Notes: generated by a model not told the origin, from the sequence alone. Positions 33,625-43,798 are shown, numbered from the stretch's first letter. The stretch is 49,379 nt of DNA from Clostridiales bacterium (GCA_015055805.1 SVHN01000013.1:1-49379); one strand, 5' to 3'. Numbers and translations: made by a program.

Positions 33625-34905
33625 TTAAACGCTTTCTACTTTTACGACTTTGTTGGTCTTCATTGCTTCGTCTGCAGCGTACACGCAAAGATGTCCGTTT
33701 ACCGAGTCGCTAATGGACGTATACGCTATCGACGGTTTTTGCCCTGATACTATTTTGATGAAGTCTTCAACCAGTCTTCCGTCGCCACCCATATGTCCGT
33801 AATTTACGCCGTCAAGCTCATTGAAGTCATATACTTTCTCGGTGTAAAATCCACCGACGTCATCAAACTGTCTGTAATAGAATTTATTGCTCTCTAAGTA
33901 GCCTTGGATTTCGCCTTTTGTGCCGAGAATATGTATATCACGACCTGGACGGTATGCACCTAGCGTCATATTGAGAGCTGCAGTACTGCCGTTTGCAAAC
34001 TTAATGTTCACCATTTGGTGATCCACTAGGTCCATATCACTCTTAAATGCACACATACCGTGAGAATTGTCTGTTTTAAGCGATTCGATACGTTCTTTTT
34101 CAGTTATCTTATCTAGATCTTTATCAATCGTTTCAAAAGCGTAATAGCCGAACAAATCGTTCTTTATATAATCCTTATACGCCGACCATTGACACTTATT
34201 CTCTACGTATGCTGGGCAATCGACAAGGCATCTCGTCCCTGCACATTCGGGTGCTTTTTCGGGGGTTAAGAAATCTCTGCCGCCGAACGACGATATGTAA
34301 AGGGGTTTAGTCTTATTGTTTAACCAGCAAAGATAGTCTAGGTCATGACAACATTTTGCCATTAAAAGTGATGAACCACACTCTGATTCCTTTCTCCATT
34401 TTCCACGGATAAACGCGCTTGATGAGTGAATAATTGCAACGTTTTCACTTGCCATAATGGACATTATTTCTCCGAGTTTACCTTCTTCGATAAGCTCTTT
34501 AATCTTTCCGTAGAAAGGTGTATATCTTAAAAGGTGGCAAATCATAAAGTGCACTTTATTCTTCTCTGCCGTCTCACGAAGTTTTAGTAATTCTTCCTTG
34601 TTTGACGTTACCGGTTTTTCAAGCAATACGTGATAGCCCTGTTCTAAAAGCGGCATGGTAGTTTCATAGTGAAACTGATCCATCGTTCCGTTTATCGCGC
34701 AATCGGCGATTTTTCCTTTTTTGAGCATATCGTCAAGGGTTTTATAGCACTCTTCGTCCTTTAACCCCAAAACCTTTTTTGCCATTTCACGTCTATGATC
34801 GTTTGGCTCTACAACGGCAACGATCTTTACGTCTTCTCTGTTTGCTATAAACTGTGAATAACATCTTACTCTGTTTCCGTAGGAAATCAACGCTACTTTT
34901 ACCAT
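33625..34905 (-). CDS. Gfo/Idh/MocA family oxidoreductase
   Basis: 426 residues: N-terminal Rossmann domain beginning VKVALISYGNRVR, with EKP (HVLLEKPVTS) as the nucleotide/substrate loop, then a C-terminal alpha/beta substrate domain. A run of cysteines (CAGTRCLVDCPAYVENKC, around 215-235) is unusual for the family and could bind metal. Likely NAD(P)-dependent sugar dehydrogenase in the same pathway as the operon. AGGAGA precedes ATG 34905; the next gene begins 4 bp after its stop. Confidence 0.85.
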   Translation of the reverse strand: MVKVALISYGNRVRCYSQFIANREDVKIVAVVEPNDHRREMAKKVLGLKDEECYKTLDDMLKKGKIADCAINGTMDQFHYETTMPLLEQGYHVLLEKPVTSNKEELLKLRETAEKNKVHFMICHLLRYTPFYGKIKELIEEGKLGEIMSIMASENVAIIHSSSAFIRGKWRKESECGSSLLMAKCCHDLDYLCWLNNKTKPLYISSFGGRDFLTPEKAPECAGTRCLVDCPAYVENKCQWSAYKDYIKNDLFGYYAFETIDKDLDKITEKERIESLKTDNSHGMCAFKSDMDLVDHQMVNIKFANGSTAALNMTLGAYRPGRDIHILGTKGEIQGYLESNKFYYRQFDDVGGFYTEKVYDFNELDGVNYGHMGGDGRLVEDFIKIVSGQKPSIAYTSISDSVNGHLCVYAADEAMKTNKVVKVESV

Positions 34906-34934
34906 TTTTCTTCTCCTAATTCTAATCGCTATAA

Positions 34935-36560
34935 TTATTTCATGTTCTGGTTAAGGTATTCTAAAACTTTATCCGCTTTGTAGCTAATCAATCTGCTATC
35001 AAGAAGTGCTTTTGCCTCTTCCTGTTCGGTAGCGTTACCGCCGATTACCGAAATAGTATACTGCTCGACTGCGTCCATAATTTTGGTATTATACGAGTTG
35101 ACGTCGGGATCGGCAATGATCTTGGTCAATCCGCCGGGAACACTATTTTTCGCCGTCAATTCACGTGAAAGCGTCTGCCACTTGGGATATTCGGAAGTTC
35201 CCACGGGATAGTTCTCTACTAGTTTGCCGTCAACAACGGTAAACGGACAAGGCATAAATTGTGAACCAACTCTATATCTACCTAAAAGTGAACCTGTTGC
35301 TCCGTCGCCCTTGTTTTCCCAAACCTTTTCCGCGCCGTCAGCCTTTCTGCCGTCGTGGTTAGGAAGTATCGTTCCGTCGTCAGCTACGGTATAGTGTACG
35401 TCTTTCACGCCGTGCACCATAAGGTTTTGCCCTTCTTGGCTGTAAAGATAGTCTAATATCTTGAATATTCTCATAGGTTCTTCAGCCGTTGCGGAAACAG
35501 CCCAGCCACCCCAGTAGAAGTTAAAGCTTTGGAACGCGCCCTTATACGTCCCGTCATCGCTGTTCGGCGGCGTAATAAGTGCGATTAAGTCGTCGGCACT
35601 TGCACCGTTTGTCGTTTCAACCCCTTTTATAAGCCCGTCTATCATGGTGCTTCCGTTGGAAAGTATCGCACCGACTTTGCCCGTCGAGAAAGCGTTTATA
35701 GCCTCGGCTTCTGATAAACTGTAAAATTCAGGATAAAGGTAAGTTCCGTCACCATCTCTGAACCATTTGATAAAGTTTTCGTAATTTTCGCTGTTTACGG
35801 AAAGTTGATAGTTTCCGTCACCATCTAGATAGTAATCGGGTTTTACGCCGAAAGTTGCCATAAAATCTTCATAGAAGTCGAAATCGGGGTTCAACGCCAT
35901 ACCGTAGGTTTTTGAACCGCTTAAACTCTTGCTGTTAAAGAATTTAAGCATTGCGGTAAACTCGGAAAGCGTCTGTGGCTCTAAATAAACGTCGTCGCCC
36001 GTCTTACCCCTTTCTTCTTCGTTCCATTTTTTCATCCAGTCTTTTCTTACCATTAGTACACGATTCGTCGTGCCTACGGTTTGCGGAATAAAATAGTTGA
36101 GTCCGTTAATTTTAACGTTATCGCCAAACTGTTCCGCGCCAAGAACTTCACTTAACGTTGCTAAATCTTCGGGTGAATTTTCAATAAACGCGTTTGCGTC
36201 GTACACTACTTCTTTCTTTATATAGTCGGTCATCGTCGACGTATTGGGCAGTATAAAGAATAGGTCGGGTGTTTCTTGGTCAGCAACCAAGTTAGCTAAG
36301 TTTTGCTGCCAGTTAGAATTAGTTGCGCCGATCATATTTAGTTTTACGTTAAACTTTTCTTCGATTGACTGTAAAACCTTGTCGTTTGTGGTGGGAAGCC
36401 CGTTCCAGTTGGGTGAAAAGAAAGAGTATTCCACCGTTTTATCCGAAACGTTAAAATCGTATTCGAGTCCGGTATCGTCTTTTTTACCACAGCCGCCGAT
36501 ACAGCTTACCGCCATTACCGCAACGAAAAGTAGCGATAATATCTTGTTGAATTTTTTCAT
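34935..36560 (-). CDS. Sugar ABC transporter solute-binding lipoprotein (LplA-like)
   Basis: 541 residues; lipoprotein signal peptide with Cys20 or Cys24 as the lipidated residue (VSCIGGC), GGAGG upstream of ATG 36560. Family 1 extracellular solute-binding protein of the long LplA type typical of Firmicutes oligosaccharide systems. It delivers a saccharide to the two permeases encoded next. The ligand is unknown; operon content points to a rhamnose- or galactose-containing glycan. Confidence 0.88.
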   Translation of the reverse strand: MKKFNKILSLLFVAVMAVSCIGGCGKKDDTGLEYDFNVSDKTVEYSFFSPNWNGLPTTNDKVLQSIEEKFNVKLNMIGATNSNWQQNLANLVADQETPDLFFILPNTSTMTDYIKKEVVYDANAFIENSPEDLATLSEVLGAEQFGDNVKINGLNYFIPQTVGTTNRVLMVRKDWMKKWNEEERGKTGDDVYLEPQTLSEFTAMLKFFNSKSLSGSKTYGMALNPDFDFYEDFMATFGVKPDYYLDGDGNYQLSVNSENYENFIKWFRDGDGTYLYPEFYSLSEAEAINAFSTGKVGAILSNGSTMIDGLIKGVETTNGASADDLIALITPPNSDDGTYKGAFQSFNFYWGGWAVSATAEEPMRIFKILDYLYSQEGQNLMVHGVKDVHYTVADDGTILPNHDGRKADGAEKVWENKGDGATGSLLGRYRVGSQFMPCPFTVVDGKLVENYPVGTSEYPKWQTLSRELTAKNSVPGGLTKIIADPDVNSYNTKIMDAVEQYTISVIGGNATEQEEAKALLDSRLISYKADKVLEYLNQNMK

Positions 36561-36580
36561 CTTTTAGTCCTCCTAACTTT

Positions 36581-37459
36581 TTATTCTTTGACTGAGCCGA
36601 TAAACAGCCCTTTTACCAAATATTTCTGAGTAAGTATATACAGCGCGATTATAGGCACTAACGCTATAACTATGAGCGCGTTGCTAAACGCTGCGCCGTA
36701 TTCTGATAAGTCCATGCCTGCCGCGTTAGACGTGTCGGGATTTACCACAATGTCTTGCAAGACGTTCTGGAAGGGTTTAAGCCATTGAACCCTACTTGCA
36801 AACATAAACCAACTAGTCCAGTCGTTCCATTTACCTATCGCGCAGAACAGACTTAGCGTTGCTACGACTGGTATACATAACGGCAAAACTATATGCAAAA
36901 ATACGGTGAACGGATTCGCCCCGTCTATTTCCGCCGCCTCGGTCAAACCCTTGGGCATATTGCAGATATGGTTTCTAATCAGTATTACGTTATAACCGTT
37001 TACGGCGTTTGGAAGTACCATTACCCAAAACGTATTTATCATGCCGTACGACGACAAGGTTAGGTAAGTTGGGATAAGTCCACCGCTAAACAATACCGTA
37101 AACAGTACGAACAGTACCATTACCTTTCTTCCGGGTAGGTCGTTCTTTGATACTGCAAACCCAACCATAAGGGTTAAAGACATATGAATTAACGTCGTCA
37201 CGACGACTACTAATAGCGATGCAAGTAAACTTGTATAAATCGCCGTACTCTTCAACACCGCCTTATAAGCCACGAAACTTACGTGCTTAAAGTCGGGAAA
37301 TAACCTTGCGGGGTTTGTAATCGCCGCATACTCGTCGGATATAGAAAGCGAGAGTATGTTAAAGAGTGGCACGAAAGATATCGAAACCATTAATATAAAG
37401 AATACAACAATAAGCACGTCCACGAAATTTGCAGAGTGCAACTTTTTCACTTTTCTCAT
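36581..37459 (-). CDS. Carbohydrate ABC transporter permease (LplC/YtcP-like)
   Basis: 292 residues with about six hydrophobic segments and the EAA loop EAAEIDGANPFTVFLHIVLP (about 175-194) that contacts the ATPase. Its ATG overlaps the upstream permease stop as TAATG, so they are translated together. Confidence 0.9.
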   Translation of the reverse strand: MRKVKKLHSANFVDVLIVVFFILMVSISFVPLFNILSLSISDEYAAITNPARLFPDFKHVSFVAYKAVLKSTAIYTSLLASLLVVVVTTLIHMSLTLMVGFAVSKNDLPGRKVMVLFVLFTVLFSGGLIPTYLTLSSYGMINTFWVMVLPNAVNGYNVILIRNHICNMPKGLTEAAEIDGANPFTVFLHIVLPLCIPVVATLSLFCAIGKWNDWTSWFMFASRVQWLKPFQNVLQDIVVNPDTSNAAGMDLSEYGAAFSNALIVIALVPIIALYILTQKYLVKGLFIGSVKE

Positions 37460-38391
37460 TAAAGTACACTCTCCTCGTTAAGTTTATTAGACACCTTATT
37501 TGCCGCAAGTATCAGCACAAACCCGATAACCGACTTGAACAGTCCCACCGCCGTTGACAACGAGTGGTCTTGTTCCTCGCCGAAACTTATTCTAAATAAG
37601 TAGGTATCTAGTATATCCGCCACGTCACGAACGGGAACGGAATACATATTGTAAATCTGATCAAAGCCACCGTTAAGTATTCCCGAGAAAGACATAACCA
37701 GCTGCATAGATATCAGAAGTTTTAGTCCGGGAAGAGTGACGTGTAACATCTTGGTCAAGCGGTTACCGCCGTCAATCTCAACCGCCTCGTACAATTCATA
37801 GTTTATCGCGGACATAGACGCGATATATAAAACCATACCGTATCCAACGCCTTTCCAGATATCCACGGCAATGAGAAGTATCATAAACGGAACATCGTCA
37901 CTCATAAAACTTATACCGCTTATGCCTATCCTATTTAGCATAGTATCGACCATACCGTCTGCACCGAACACTTTTTTAACAATACCCGAGATTATAACCC
38001 AAGATATAAAGTACGGAATGAACAGTATGGTTTGAACGAACTTTGAAAAGGTTTTAGAACGAAGTTCGTTAAACAACAAGGCAACGAATATAGTGAACGG
38101 AAACGACGTTGCAAACCTTAGCACGGAAATTATCAACGTGTTTTTTACAACCGTCCAAAAATACACGTCTTCAAACAATACGGCGAAGTTTTTATAAAAC
38201 GGCTCTGCCCAAGGACTGCCAAACATACCGTGCTTGGGCCAGTAGTCCTTAAACGCAAGCACTAATCCGCCCATAGGAACGTAGTTAAAAAGCAGCAAGA
38301 ACAATCCGCCCGGCAAAAACATTGCGTAATAAATCCAGTATTTTTTGAACCAGCCCTTGCGTAACTTAGTAATGTCTGTTCTTTTAACCAT
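37459..38391 (-). CDS. Carbohydrate ABC transporter permease (LplB-like)
   Basis: 310 residues, six predicted membrane segments, with the long-form N-terminus (KKYWIYYAMFLPG) of LplB-type permeases and the EAA loop YEAVEIDGGNRLTKMLHVTLP. It forms the channel with the LplC-type partner. No ATPase gene is in the window, so a shared MsmX-like ATPase must serve the system. Confidence 0.9.
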   Translation of the reverse strand: MVKRTDITKLRKGWFKKYWIYYAMFLPGGLFLLLFNYVPMGGLVLAFKDYWPKHGMFGSPWAEPFYKNFAVLFEDVYFWTVVKNTLIISVLRFATSFPFTIFVALLFNELRSKTFSKFVQTILFIPYFISWVIISGIVKKVFGADGMVDTMLNRIGISGISFMSDDVPFMILLIAVDIWKGVGYGMVLYIASMSAINYELYEAVEIDGGNRLTKMLHVTLPGLKLLISMQLVMSFSGILNGGFDQIYNMYSVPVRDVADILDTYLFRISFGEEQDHSLSTAVGLFKSVIGFVLILAANKVSNKLNEESVL

Positions 38392-38396
38392 CTTTA

Positions 38397-40130
38397 TTAG
38401 AACACCTCCCCGATAGTGAAGGTAGCCACCTTATAAATCTTCCTACCGTTCTCATCTTGATTATCGAGCGGAAGATTATAGTATGGTTCTCCGTCAACCG
38501 TTACCGCAACGGCAAGATAATATCTGCCCGTTTGGTCTTTATAGAACTGTTTGGGAAGTTGCATCATTGCCGTTCCCGTGGATTCTGGGGCCTTGGTAAC
38601 GTCAGCTTTAACCACTAAATCCTTAACGTCAAATTCACTTGTCGTTTCGCAAAGAATTTGACCTGAACTGTCGATTATATAGAAAGTTGGATTACCGCCC
38701 TGATAACAAGGTGCTGCGCCCGTGTTTTTCATCTTAAACTCAATTTTTAGTTTACTTCCCATCTGAAGTTTAGAAAAACTTACTTCGGTAAAGTTCAATC
38801 TATATCCAAGCCTTAAAGTTATAGCATCCGCCCACTCGGTATCTAGATACGCCTGCGGATCGTAATGTATTCTCGCATAACTTGCATGGCATTGATTAAC
38901 GCTTTCTAATAGTGCAGAAGTACACGCCATACCGAAATGGTTCTCTAACATAACTATCTCGTCACGCCAGAAAAGGTCGGTTACCGCAACATTGCCGATA
39001 TTACCGGGCGCGCCGTATTTTATGTCTTCGCTTATAGCGACGCTGCAATCGACTACGCCGACGTCGTTTTCTATGCAATACTCTGAAAACCCTTCGCCGT
39101 AATACGGTTCGCAGTCATCATTTATTACTATCGGGGTTTTTGTAAAGTATTTTCTGTATAGGTCAATATGTTTTCTTATGGTATCAGCCTTAAACTTGTT
39201 TCCTCTTGTGTACGCACTGTGGCCTTCCCCCCAGTCGCCGAGAGAACAAATATCAACAACGTCAAGATAGTCCGTTCCGTCGTATCTTTCGGCAGCCGCC
39301 TCTAAGAATTTTCCAAACTTGTCTAAAAACACCGGATCGTCGTAGTTTACAACCCAAGTCGGGCGCAAATTTTTATAACCGTCTAATGCTGACAAATCGA
39401 CTTCTTGACCGTTATTCCACGCGGAATCTTTCTTGGTATTAAGTCCCCAAGCGACCGCCTCGGTAGTCGACCCTAAAAAATCTTGCTGGCTCTGCCAAGT
39501 TGGATCTAACCAACCGTCGCCGTTAGGATCGGTTTCGCCTTCGTCAAGTCTTCCGTTCTGGTTAAGGTCGTATTCGCTGTAAGAGAGAACGTACTTAGGC
39601 TGTCCGGCAAAGCGCGAACCAGGTTCGTAAACTTCGTCCGTATATTCAACTTTTCCGTCTGTTAAAACGGCGTATCCGCTTTTATCAATTTTAACCGTTC
39701 TATCCCAGTAGTACATAATGCCGTTAGCACCAGCATCTTTTACCCAAAGGGGCGTGTTTTGATCGCCCGGGTGGGTTGCAACAAACCCTAAAACAACCCT
39801 TTTACCACGATCCCACCAAGGTTTGAGAACTTCTTCAAAACTGTCCCATGCATACTCGTTCTCAGCAGGATTCCAGTAACTCCAACCCACGCGCATAAAT
39901 AACACGTCGCATGGAAATTCGTCCAAATAATCGTTGTTCCCTAGATACTGATTAAATTCAGTAAACGTATTGCTGTAATACGCAAAGTTCCAACCCATAT
40001 TAGGGTTGGTTATAAGCGCGCCGTTATCTTCTAGAGTAACGGTTGTATAGTCCTTTTTTGAACAGGATACCAAAGAAAAACAAAACACTAACGCCAAAAG
40101 GATAGCCAACGCCTTTATAAGTCTTTTCAT
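38397..40130 (-). CDS. DUF4832-like glycosidase-related lipoprotein with EF-hand loops
   Basis: 577 residues. Lipoprotein signal with SLVSC (Cys23). The N-terminal part starts TNPNMGWNF, like DUF4832 proteins that resemble TIM-barrel glycoside hydrolases, and includes DICSLGDWGEGH with candidate acids. Between about 185 and 210 there is a canonical EF-hand loop DLNQNGRLDEGE (188-199) and a dockerin-like half DPNGDGWLD (201-209), probably a calcium-binding insert. The C-terminal part (about 440-577) is a beta sandwich. Membrane-tethered processing of a glycan outside the cell is inferred. It overlaps the upstream gene by 4 nt. Confidence 0.68.
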   Translation of the reverse strand: MKRLIKALAILLALVFCFSLVSCSKKDYTTVTLEDNGALITNPNMGWNFAYYSNTFTEFNQYLGNNDYLDEFPCDVLFMRVGWSYWNPAENEYAWDSFEEVLKPWWDRGKRVVLGFVATHPGDQNTPLWVKDAGANGIMYYWDRTVKIDKSGYAVLTDGKVEYTDEVYEPGSRFAGQPKYVLSYSEYDLNQNGRLDEGETDPNGDGWLDPTWQSQQDFLGSTTEAVAWGLNTKKDSAWNNGQEVDLSALDGYKNLRPTWVVNYDDPVFLDKFGKFLEAAAERYDGTDYLDVVDICSLGDWGEGHSAYTRGNKFKADTIRKHIDLYRKYFTKTPIVINDDCEPYYGEGFSEYCIENDVGVVDCSVAISEDIKYGAPGNIGNVAVTDLFWRDEIVMLENHFGMACTSALLESVNQCHASYARIHYDPQAYLDTEWADAITLRLGYRLNFTEVSFSKLQMGSKLKIEFKMKNTGAAPCYQGGNPTFYIIDSSGQILCETTSEFDVKDLVVKADVTKAPESTGTAMMQLPKQFYKDQTGRYYLAVAVTVDGEPYYNLPLDNQDENGRKIYKVATFTIGEVF

Positions 40131-42265
40131 CCTTTTCTCCTCCTAACAATTATGACTACAAACACCGCCACAACCGCAACGACAACGATTGCCGCTACGC
40201 CGATAACGATTATCCAAACGTTACTAAAAAATCCGCCTTCGTGCATGGTTATCTCAGCAAGTTCGGTCTGTTCACCGCCAAAATATCTGCTCGTCTCTTC
40301 CTTTTCTTCTTTTATGCCGTAAAATTCAAATGGTGAGTTTTCTTCCAGCATCATTTTAGACATATCGTATCTTGTCGTGAAGTTCTTTCCGTCCAAAGCA
40401 AAGTCGTAGATCAATCTTAAATTTATAGTATCGAACTCACCGTTATCCTTGGTGTCTAAAACCAAAAGCAATGTATCGCCCTCGGTTATAGTGAACGCGC
40501 CTAAATCTATGGTAGCAATATCCGTCCCCTTAGTTTCCGCCCATTCACCCGTCGTCGGATAGATTTGATATTTATTGTTAAGAAGTATTTTAAAACCTAC
40601 GCCGTCCCTATCCGTTCCTTGCGCTTCTGGCGCATCGTAATTGCCGTTCAATAAGGTGACGTTCGATAACGACAGTCTTCCCGACTGCGGCGCAGTCCAC
40701 TTAATAGCAAGCATATGCTTTTCGGACGGCTGAACGAACGTCGGATTCGCTATTAAATGCCTAGTGTCACCCGAAATAGTAAAGCCCGTTTCTTCGTCGT
40801 TAAGTCTCATTTGTACAAAACGGTCTTTTTTATACCCTTCAACTTCCTTTTTCTCTATATCCGTTGCCGCTGGGATAGGGTCTTCCACCGAAAGGTAGAT
40901 ATAGTTTAAAACTTGGTTCTTTTTATATCCGTTAATAGCCGATGGCGTGTCGCCGTTACTGCCGTCGTAGAAATTTTCTCCAAAAGAAAACCACACGCCG
41001 TCTGGGTTAAGTGCGTCCACCCATAAAAATCCCCAGTTATCAAAACGCACGTTGTCGTTACTATTGTTTAAGTTTCCACCGCTATCAACTACGTAATAAA
41101 GTTTGTCGCCAGCATTAACGGTTAAATCGTTAAAAGCAATCTTTATAGGCTCTTCCGACTTATTTTCCTCAGGAAGATCCTGCCAAACTCCCGCGCTTGG
41201 GAATATTACTTGTTCGTTTTTAATAATAGTAAGCCTTGCCTTCTCTGCCGTACCTTCTATATATTCACCCGCCCTTATCGCAGAACCTAAACCAAAATCA
41301 TTTTTAATAGTTCCGTCGCAAGGCGCAGTAAACTCTAAGCCTATTGCCGAATACATGCCTGGCGTCATAAATTCACCGTTTGAACTGTGGTCGTAATATA
41401 AGTAAACGTCAGTAGCAGAGCCACACCAAAAATCGGTGTCGTTTATGCTTGACCATTTAAGGTTGTCTTTTAACACGGCAACGGGGCTGCCGTTTTCTTG
41501 AAGTGTAGGCATATCCTTGCCCGTCAAAATCTCAACGTATTCGTATTTTATTAAATCGCTTTTTTTATAGTCGGCAAGTCCTGCTGACGTTTCAGCGTCC
41601 GCAGTACTTGCATAGGTTAGACCTTGGGTGATACTGACGTAAGTATCCGTCGTAACTTGGGTATCACTATACATACCTTCGCCGTTTATATAGACCGAGT
41701 CCCAACTATTATTTCCTGCCCCGCCGTTATCAATAATATAGCGAAGTTTATCCCCTTGGTTCAAATTGAGCGTACCTATATCAACCCACATAGGATTACT
41801 GCCGTCACATGACGTTACTTCAGCAAACAAGTCGTCGCCAGTAGGGTAAATCTTTTGGTCGTTTAAAAACACACAAAATCTAACACCGTCGTCGTTATGA
41901 TCGGGCAAAACAGGGTTAGTTCTGTATATAGCAATAGATTTACCACTATAAATCGACGGCTTTAAGGTAGCGTTTGACGGCGCGGTAAAAGTTATGCTTA
42001 GAGCACCCGTTTTTGCAGGAGAAACCAAACAGTTACTAGTAGGCGCGTATTTTACTACGTAACCATCGCCAGCACTTGGATTAGTACCGGTTTTTTCAGA
42101 CTGATAATATCCTTCCGCGCCATAGCTATCAATAAGTGTTTCGGTACGCAGTAAATATTTAGTTTGTTCCGACTGAGAGTCTGCAACGCCTAGCGACGCC
42201 GTACCCATAAATACGGTCGCCACTAACAACAGACCAAGCAGAACTGTTGATATAATCTTTTTCAT
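40127..42265 (-). CDS. Secreted, C-terminally membrane-anchored triple beta-domain protein
   Basis: 712 residues: signal peptide (1-28, cleavage near GVADS), three related beta-sandwich units of about 200 residues with a recurring L(N/T)xGD(K/T)LxxxxD motif, then a spacer and a single transmembrane helix with RRRKG stop-transfer tail (about 682-712). No LPXTG. It probably presents carbohydrate-binding domains at the cell surface for the adjacent transporter. GGGG lies upstream of ATG 42265. I cannot name a CBM family. Confidence 0.7.
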   Translation of the reverse strand: MKKIISTVLLGLLLVATVFMGTASLGVADSQSEQTKYLLRTETLIDSYGAEGYYQSEKTGTNPSAGDGYVVKYAPTSNCLVSPAKTGALSITFTAPSNATLKPSIYSGKSIAIYRTNPVLPDHNDDGVRFCVFLNDQKIYPTGDDLFAEVTSCDGSNPMWVDIGTLNLNQGDKLRYIIDNGGAGNNSWDSVYINGEGMYSDTQVTTDTYVSITQGLTYASTADAETSAGLADYKKSDLIKYEYVEILTGKDMPTLQENGSPVAVLKDNLKWSSINDTDFWCGSATDVYLYYDHSSNGEFMTPGMYSAIGLEFTAPCDGTIKNDFGLGSAIRAGEYIEGTAEKARLTIIKNEQVIFPSAGVWQDLPEENKSEEPIKIAFNDLTVNAGDKLYYVVDSGGNLNNSNDNVRFDNWGFLWVDALNPDGVWFSFGENFYDGSNGDTPSAINGYKKNQVLNYIYLSVEDPIPAATDIEKKEVEGYKKDRFVQMRLNDEETGFTISGDTRHLIANPTFVQPSEKHMLAIKWTAPQSGRLSLSNVTLLNGNYDAPEAQGTDRDGVGFKILLNNKYQIYPTTGEWAETKGTDIATIDLGAFTITEGDTLLLVLDTKDNGEFDTINLRLIYDFALDGKNFTTRYDMSKMMLEENSPFEFYGIKEEKEETSRYFGGEQTELAEITMHEGGFFSNVWIIVIGVAAIVVVAVVAVFVVIIVRRRKG

Positions 42266-42282
42266 TTTCTTTCCCCGAATTG

Positions 42283-43593
42283 TTAATTGAACTTAGGCAA
42301 CCAGTTGCCGTGAGCCTCAATCAAGTCGTCGCAAACGGCGCGTATATCGTCCATTGAAAGTTCTGCGCTCGTATGTGGGTCAAGGTATGCCGCCATATAT
42401 AAATCTTCCTTCTTTCTCGTGCGGTATGCATTGATAGTTAGCAATTGAACGTTTACGTTGGTACGGTTAAGTGCGGCAAGTTGTTCGGGTAACGCACCGA
42501 CTTGACAGGGGTGGATACCCGCTCTGTTTACCAAGCACGGAACTTCGACGCAAGCGTTTGAGGGAAGATTGGTGATAAGCCCGTTGTTTATGACGTTTGC
42601 ATTTATTTCGTATGGTGTGTTAGTGCATACCGAGTGAATAATGTTTGCGCTATACTCAATACTCTTAGTATGTTCAACGTCGCCTTTTTCAACAATCTTA
42701 TCGCGCAATTCGTTCCACTCTTTAATTTGAAGTCTGCAACGGCGCGGATATTCGTCGATATTAATTTTATACCTATCGAGCAATTCGGGATATTTATCCT
42801 TGATAAAGTACGGGAAGTATTCTGCGGAGTGAACGCTTGATTCGGTGACGTAGTAGCCGAAACGATGCATAAGTTCGTGACGAACTAAGTCCCACTCTAT
42901 TCCCTTTTGATGTTCTTGGCTTAACGAACGGCGTTTGATTTCGGGATAGAGATCATTGCCGTCCTTGTCGTAAATGTTAAGTAACCACGCCTGATGGTTT
43001 ATTCCTGCTATTTCATACTTTGCGCCCTCGTTATAACTAAGCATACCGATAGAATCCAAAAGGTTGGGAACGCACACTTGAACGCTGTGGCAAAGACCTA
43101 TGGTTTTAACGCCTGTAAATCTTTGCATATAACCCGTGAGCATTGCCATAGGATTGACGTAGTTTAAGAACAACGCGTCGGGACAAACTTCTTCAATATC
43201 TTTTGCAAAACCGTCGAGAACAGGCATAGTTCTTAACGCGCGGAAAATTCCGCCTATACCCAGAGTATCGCCGATAGTCTGTTTTAAGCCGTGTCTTTTA
43301 GGCACTTCAAAGTCGGTCAACGTACAAGGCTCATATCCACCGACCTGTATAGCGTTTATTATAAAATCTGCGCCGCGTAAACTTTCCTTTCTATCGGTGT
43401 ACTTGCGCGCTTTTGCTTTGCCTTGGTATTTATTGTTAAGATGCTCGATCATTCTGAACGAATCTTCTAGCCTTTGCATATCAATATCGAATAGCGCGAC
43501 TTCAAATTCACCTATATCTTTGGTTAAAATAAGATCTCCAACGACGTTCTTTACAAAAACTGTACTGCCTGCTCCAAGAAATGTAATTTTCAT
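42283..43593 (-). CDS. GH4 glycosidase (alpha-galactosidase/MelA-like)
   Basis: 436 residues; NAD- and Mn-dependent family 4 hydrolase. N-terminal Rossmann fold KITFLGAGST, then NAIQVGG, GIGGIFRALRT, NYVNPMAMLT and metal-site GLCHSVQ (about 170-176), followed by GINHQAW and the catalytic region. The GLCHS motif and length fit the alpha-galactosidase branch, but specificity within GH4 varies. First gene of the operon, divergent from the AraC gene. AAAGGT precedes ATG 43593. Confidence 0.88.
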   Translation of the reverse strand: MKITFLGAGSTVFVKNVVGDLILTKDIGEFEVALFDIDMQRLEDSFRMIEHLNNKYQGKAKARKYTDRKESLRGADFIINAIQVGGYEPCTLTDFEVPKRHGLKQTIGDTLGIGGIFRALRTMPVLDGFAKDIEEVCPDALFLNYVNPMAMLTGYMQRFTGVKTIGLCHSVQVCVPNLLDSIGMLSYNEGAKYEIAGINHQAWLLNIYDKDGNDLYPEIKRRSLSQEHQKGIEWDLVRHELMHRFGYYVTESSVHSAEYFPYFIKDKYPELLDRYKINIDEYPRRCRLQIKEWNELRDKIVEKGDVEHTKSIEYSANIIHSVCTNTPYEINANVINNGLITNLPSNACVEVPCLVNRAGIHPCQVGALPEQLAALNRTNVNVQLLTINAYRTRKKEDLYMAAYLDPHTSAELSMDDIRAVCDDLIEAHGNWLPKFN

Positions 43594-43685
43594 ACCTTTG
43601 CCTCTACTCCGTTTTTAGTTTTTTTAAGTGCTAAACTCACCACTTTTTTTGATAGTTTACACACTTTACGCATTTTAGTACATTA

Positions 43686-43756
43686 ATCTTAAACCCTGCT
43701 TGGATTAAAGTCAATTGCAACCGATGACAAGTTTATGTACTTTTGTGACATTTAAC
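43686..43756 (-). promoter_or_regulatory. Sugar-operon promoter and putative AraC sites
   Basis: Minus-strand TTGACT (43714-43709), 17-bp spacer and TAAGAT (43691-43686). Upstream lie TTTTGTGACATTTA (43741-43754) and a related ATGACAAGTTTATG (43725-43738). The first motif recurs almost exactly at 46746-46759, upstream of the second GH78 gene. The weak -10 suits an activator-dependent promoter. Confidence 0.55.
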
Positions 43757-43798
43757 TGCGATATATGTTCAATTTTTCTATTTTAATCAAATAATCGC

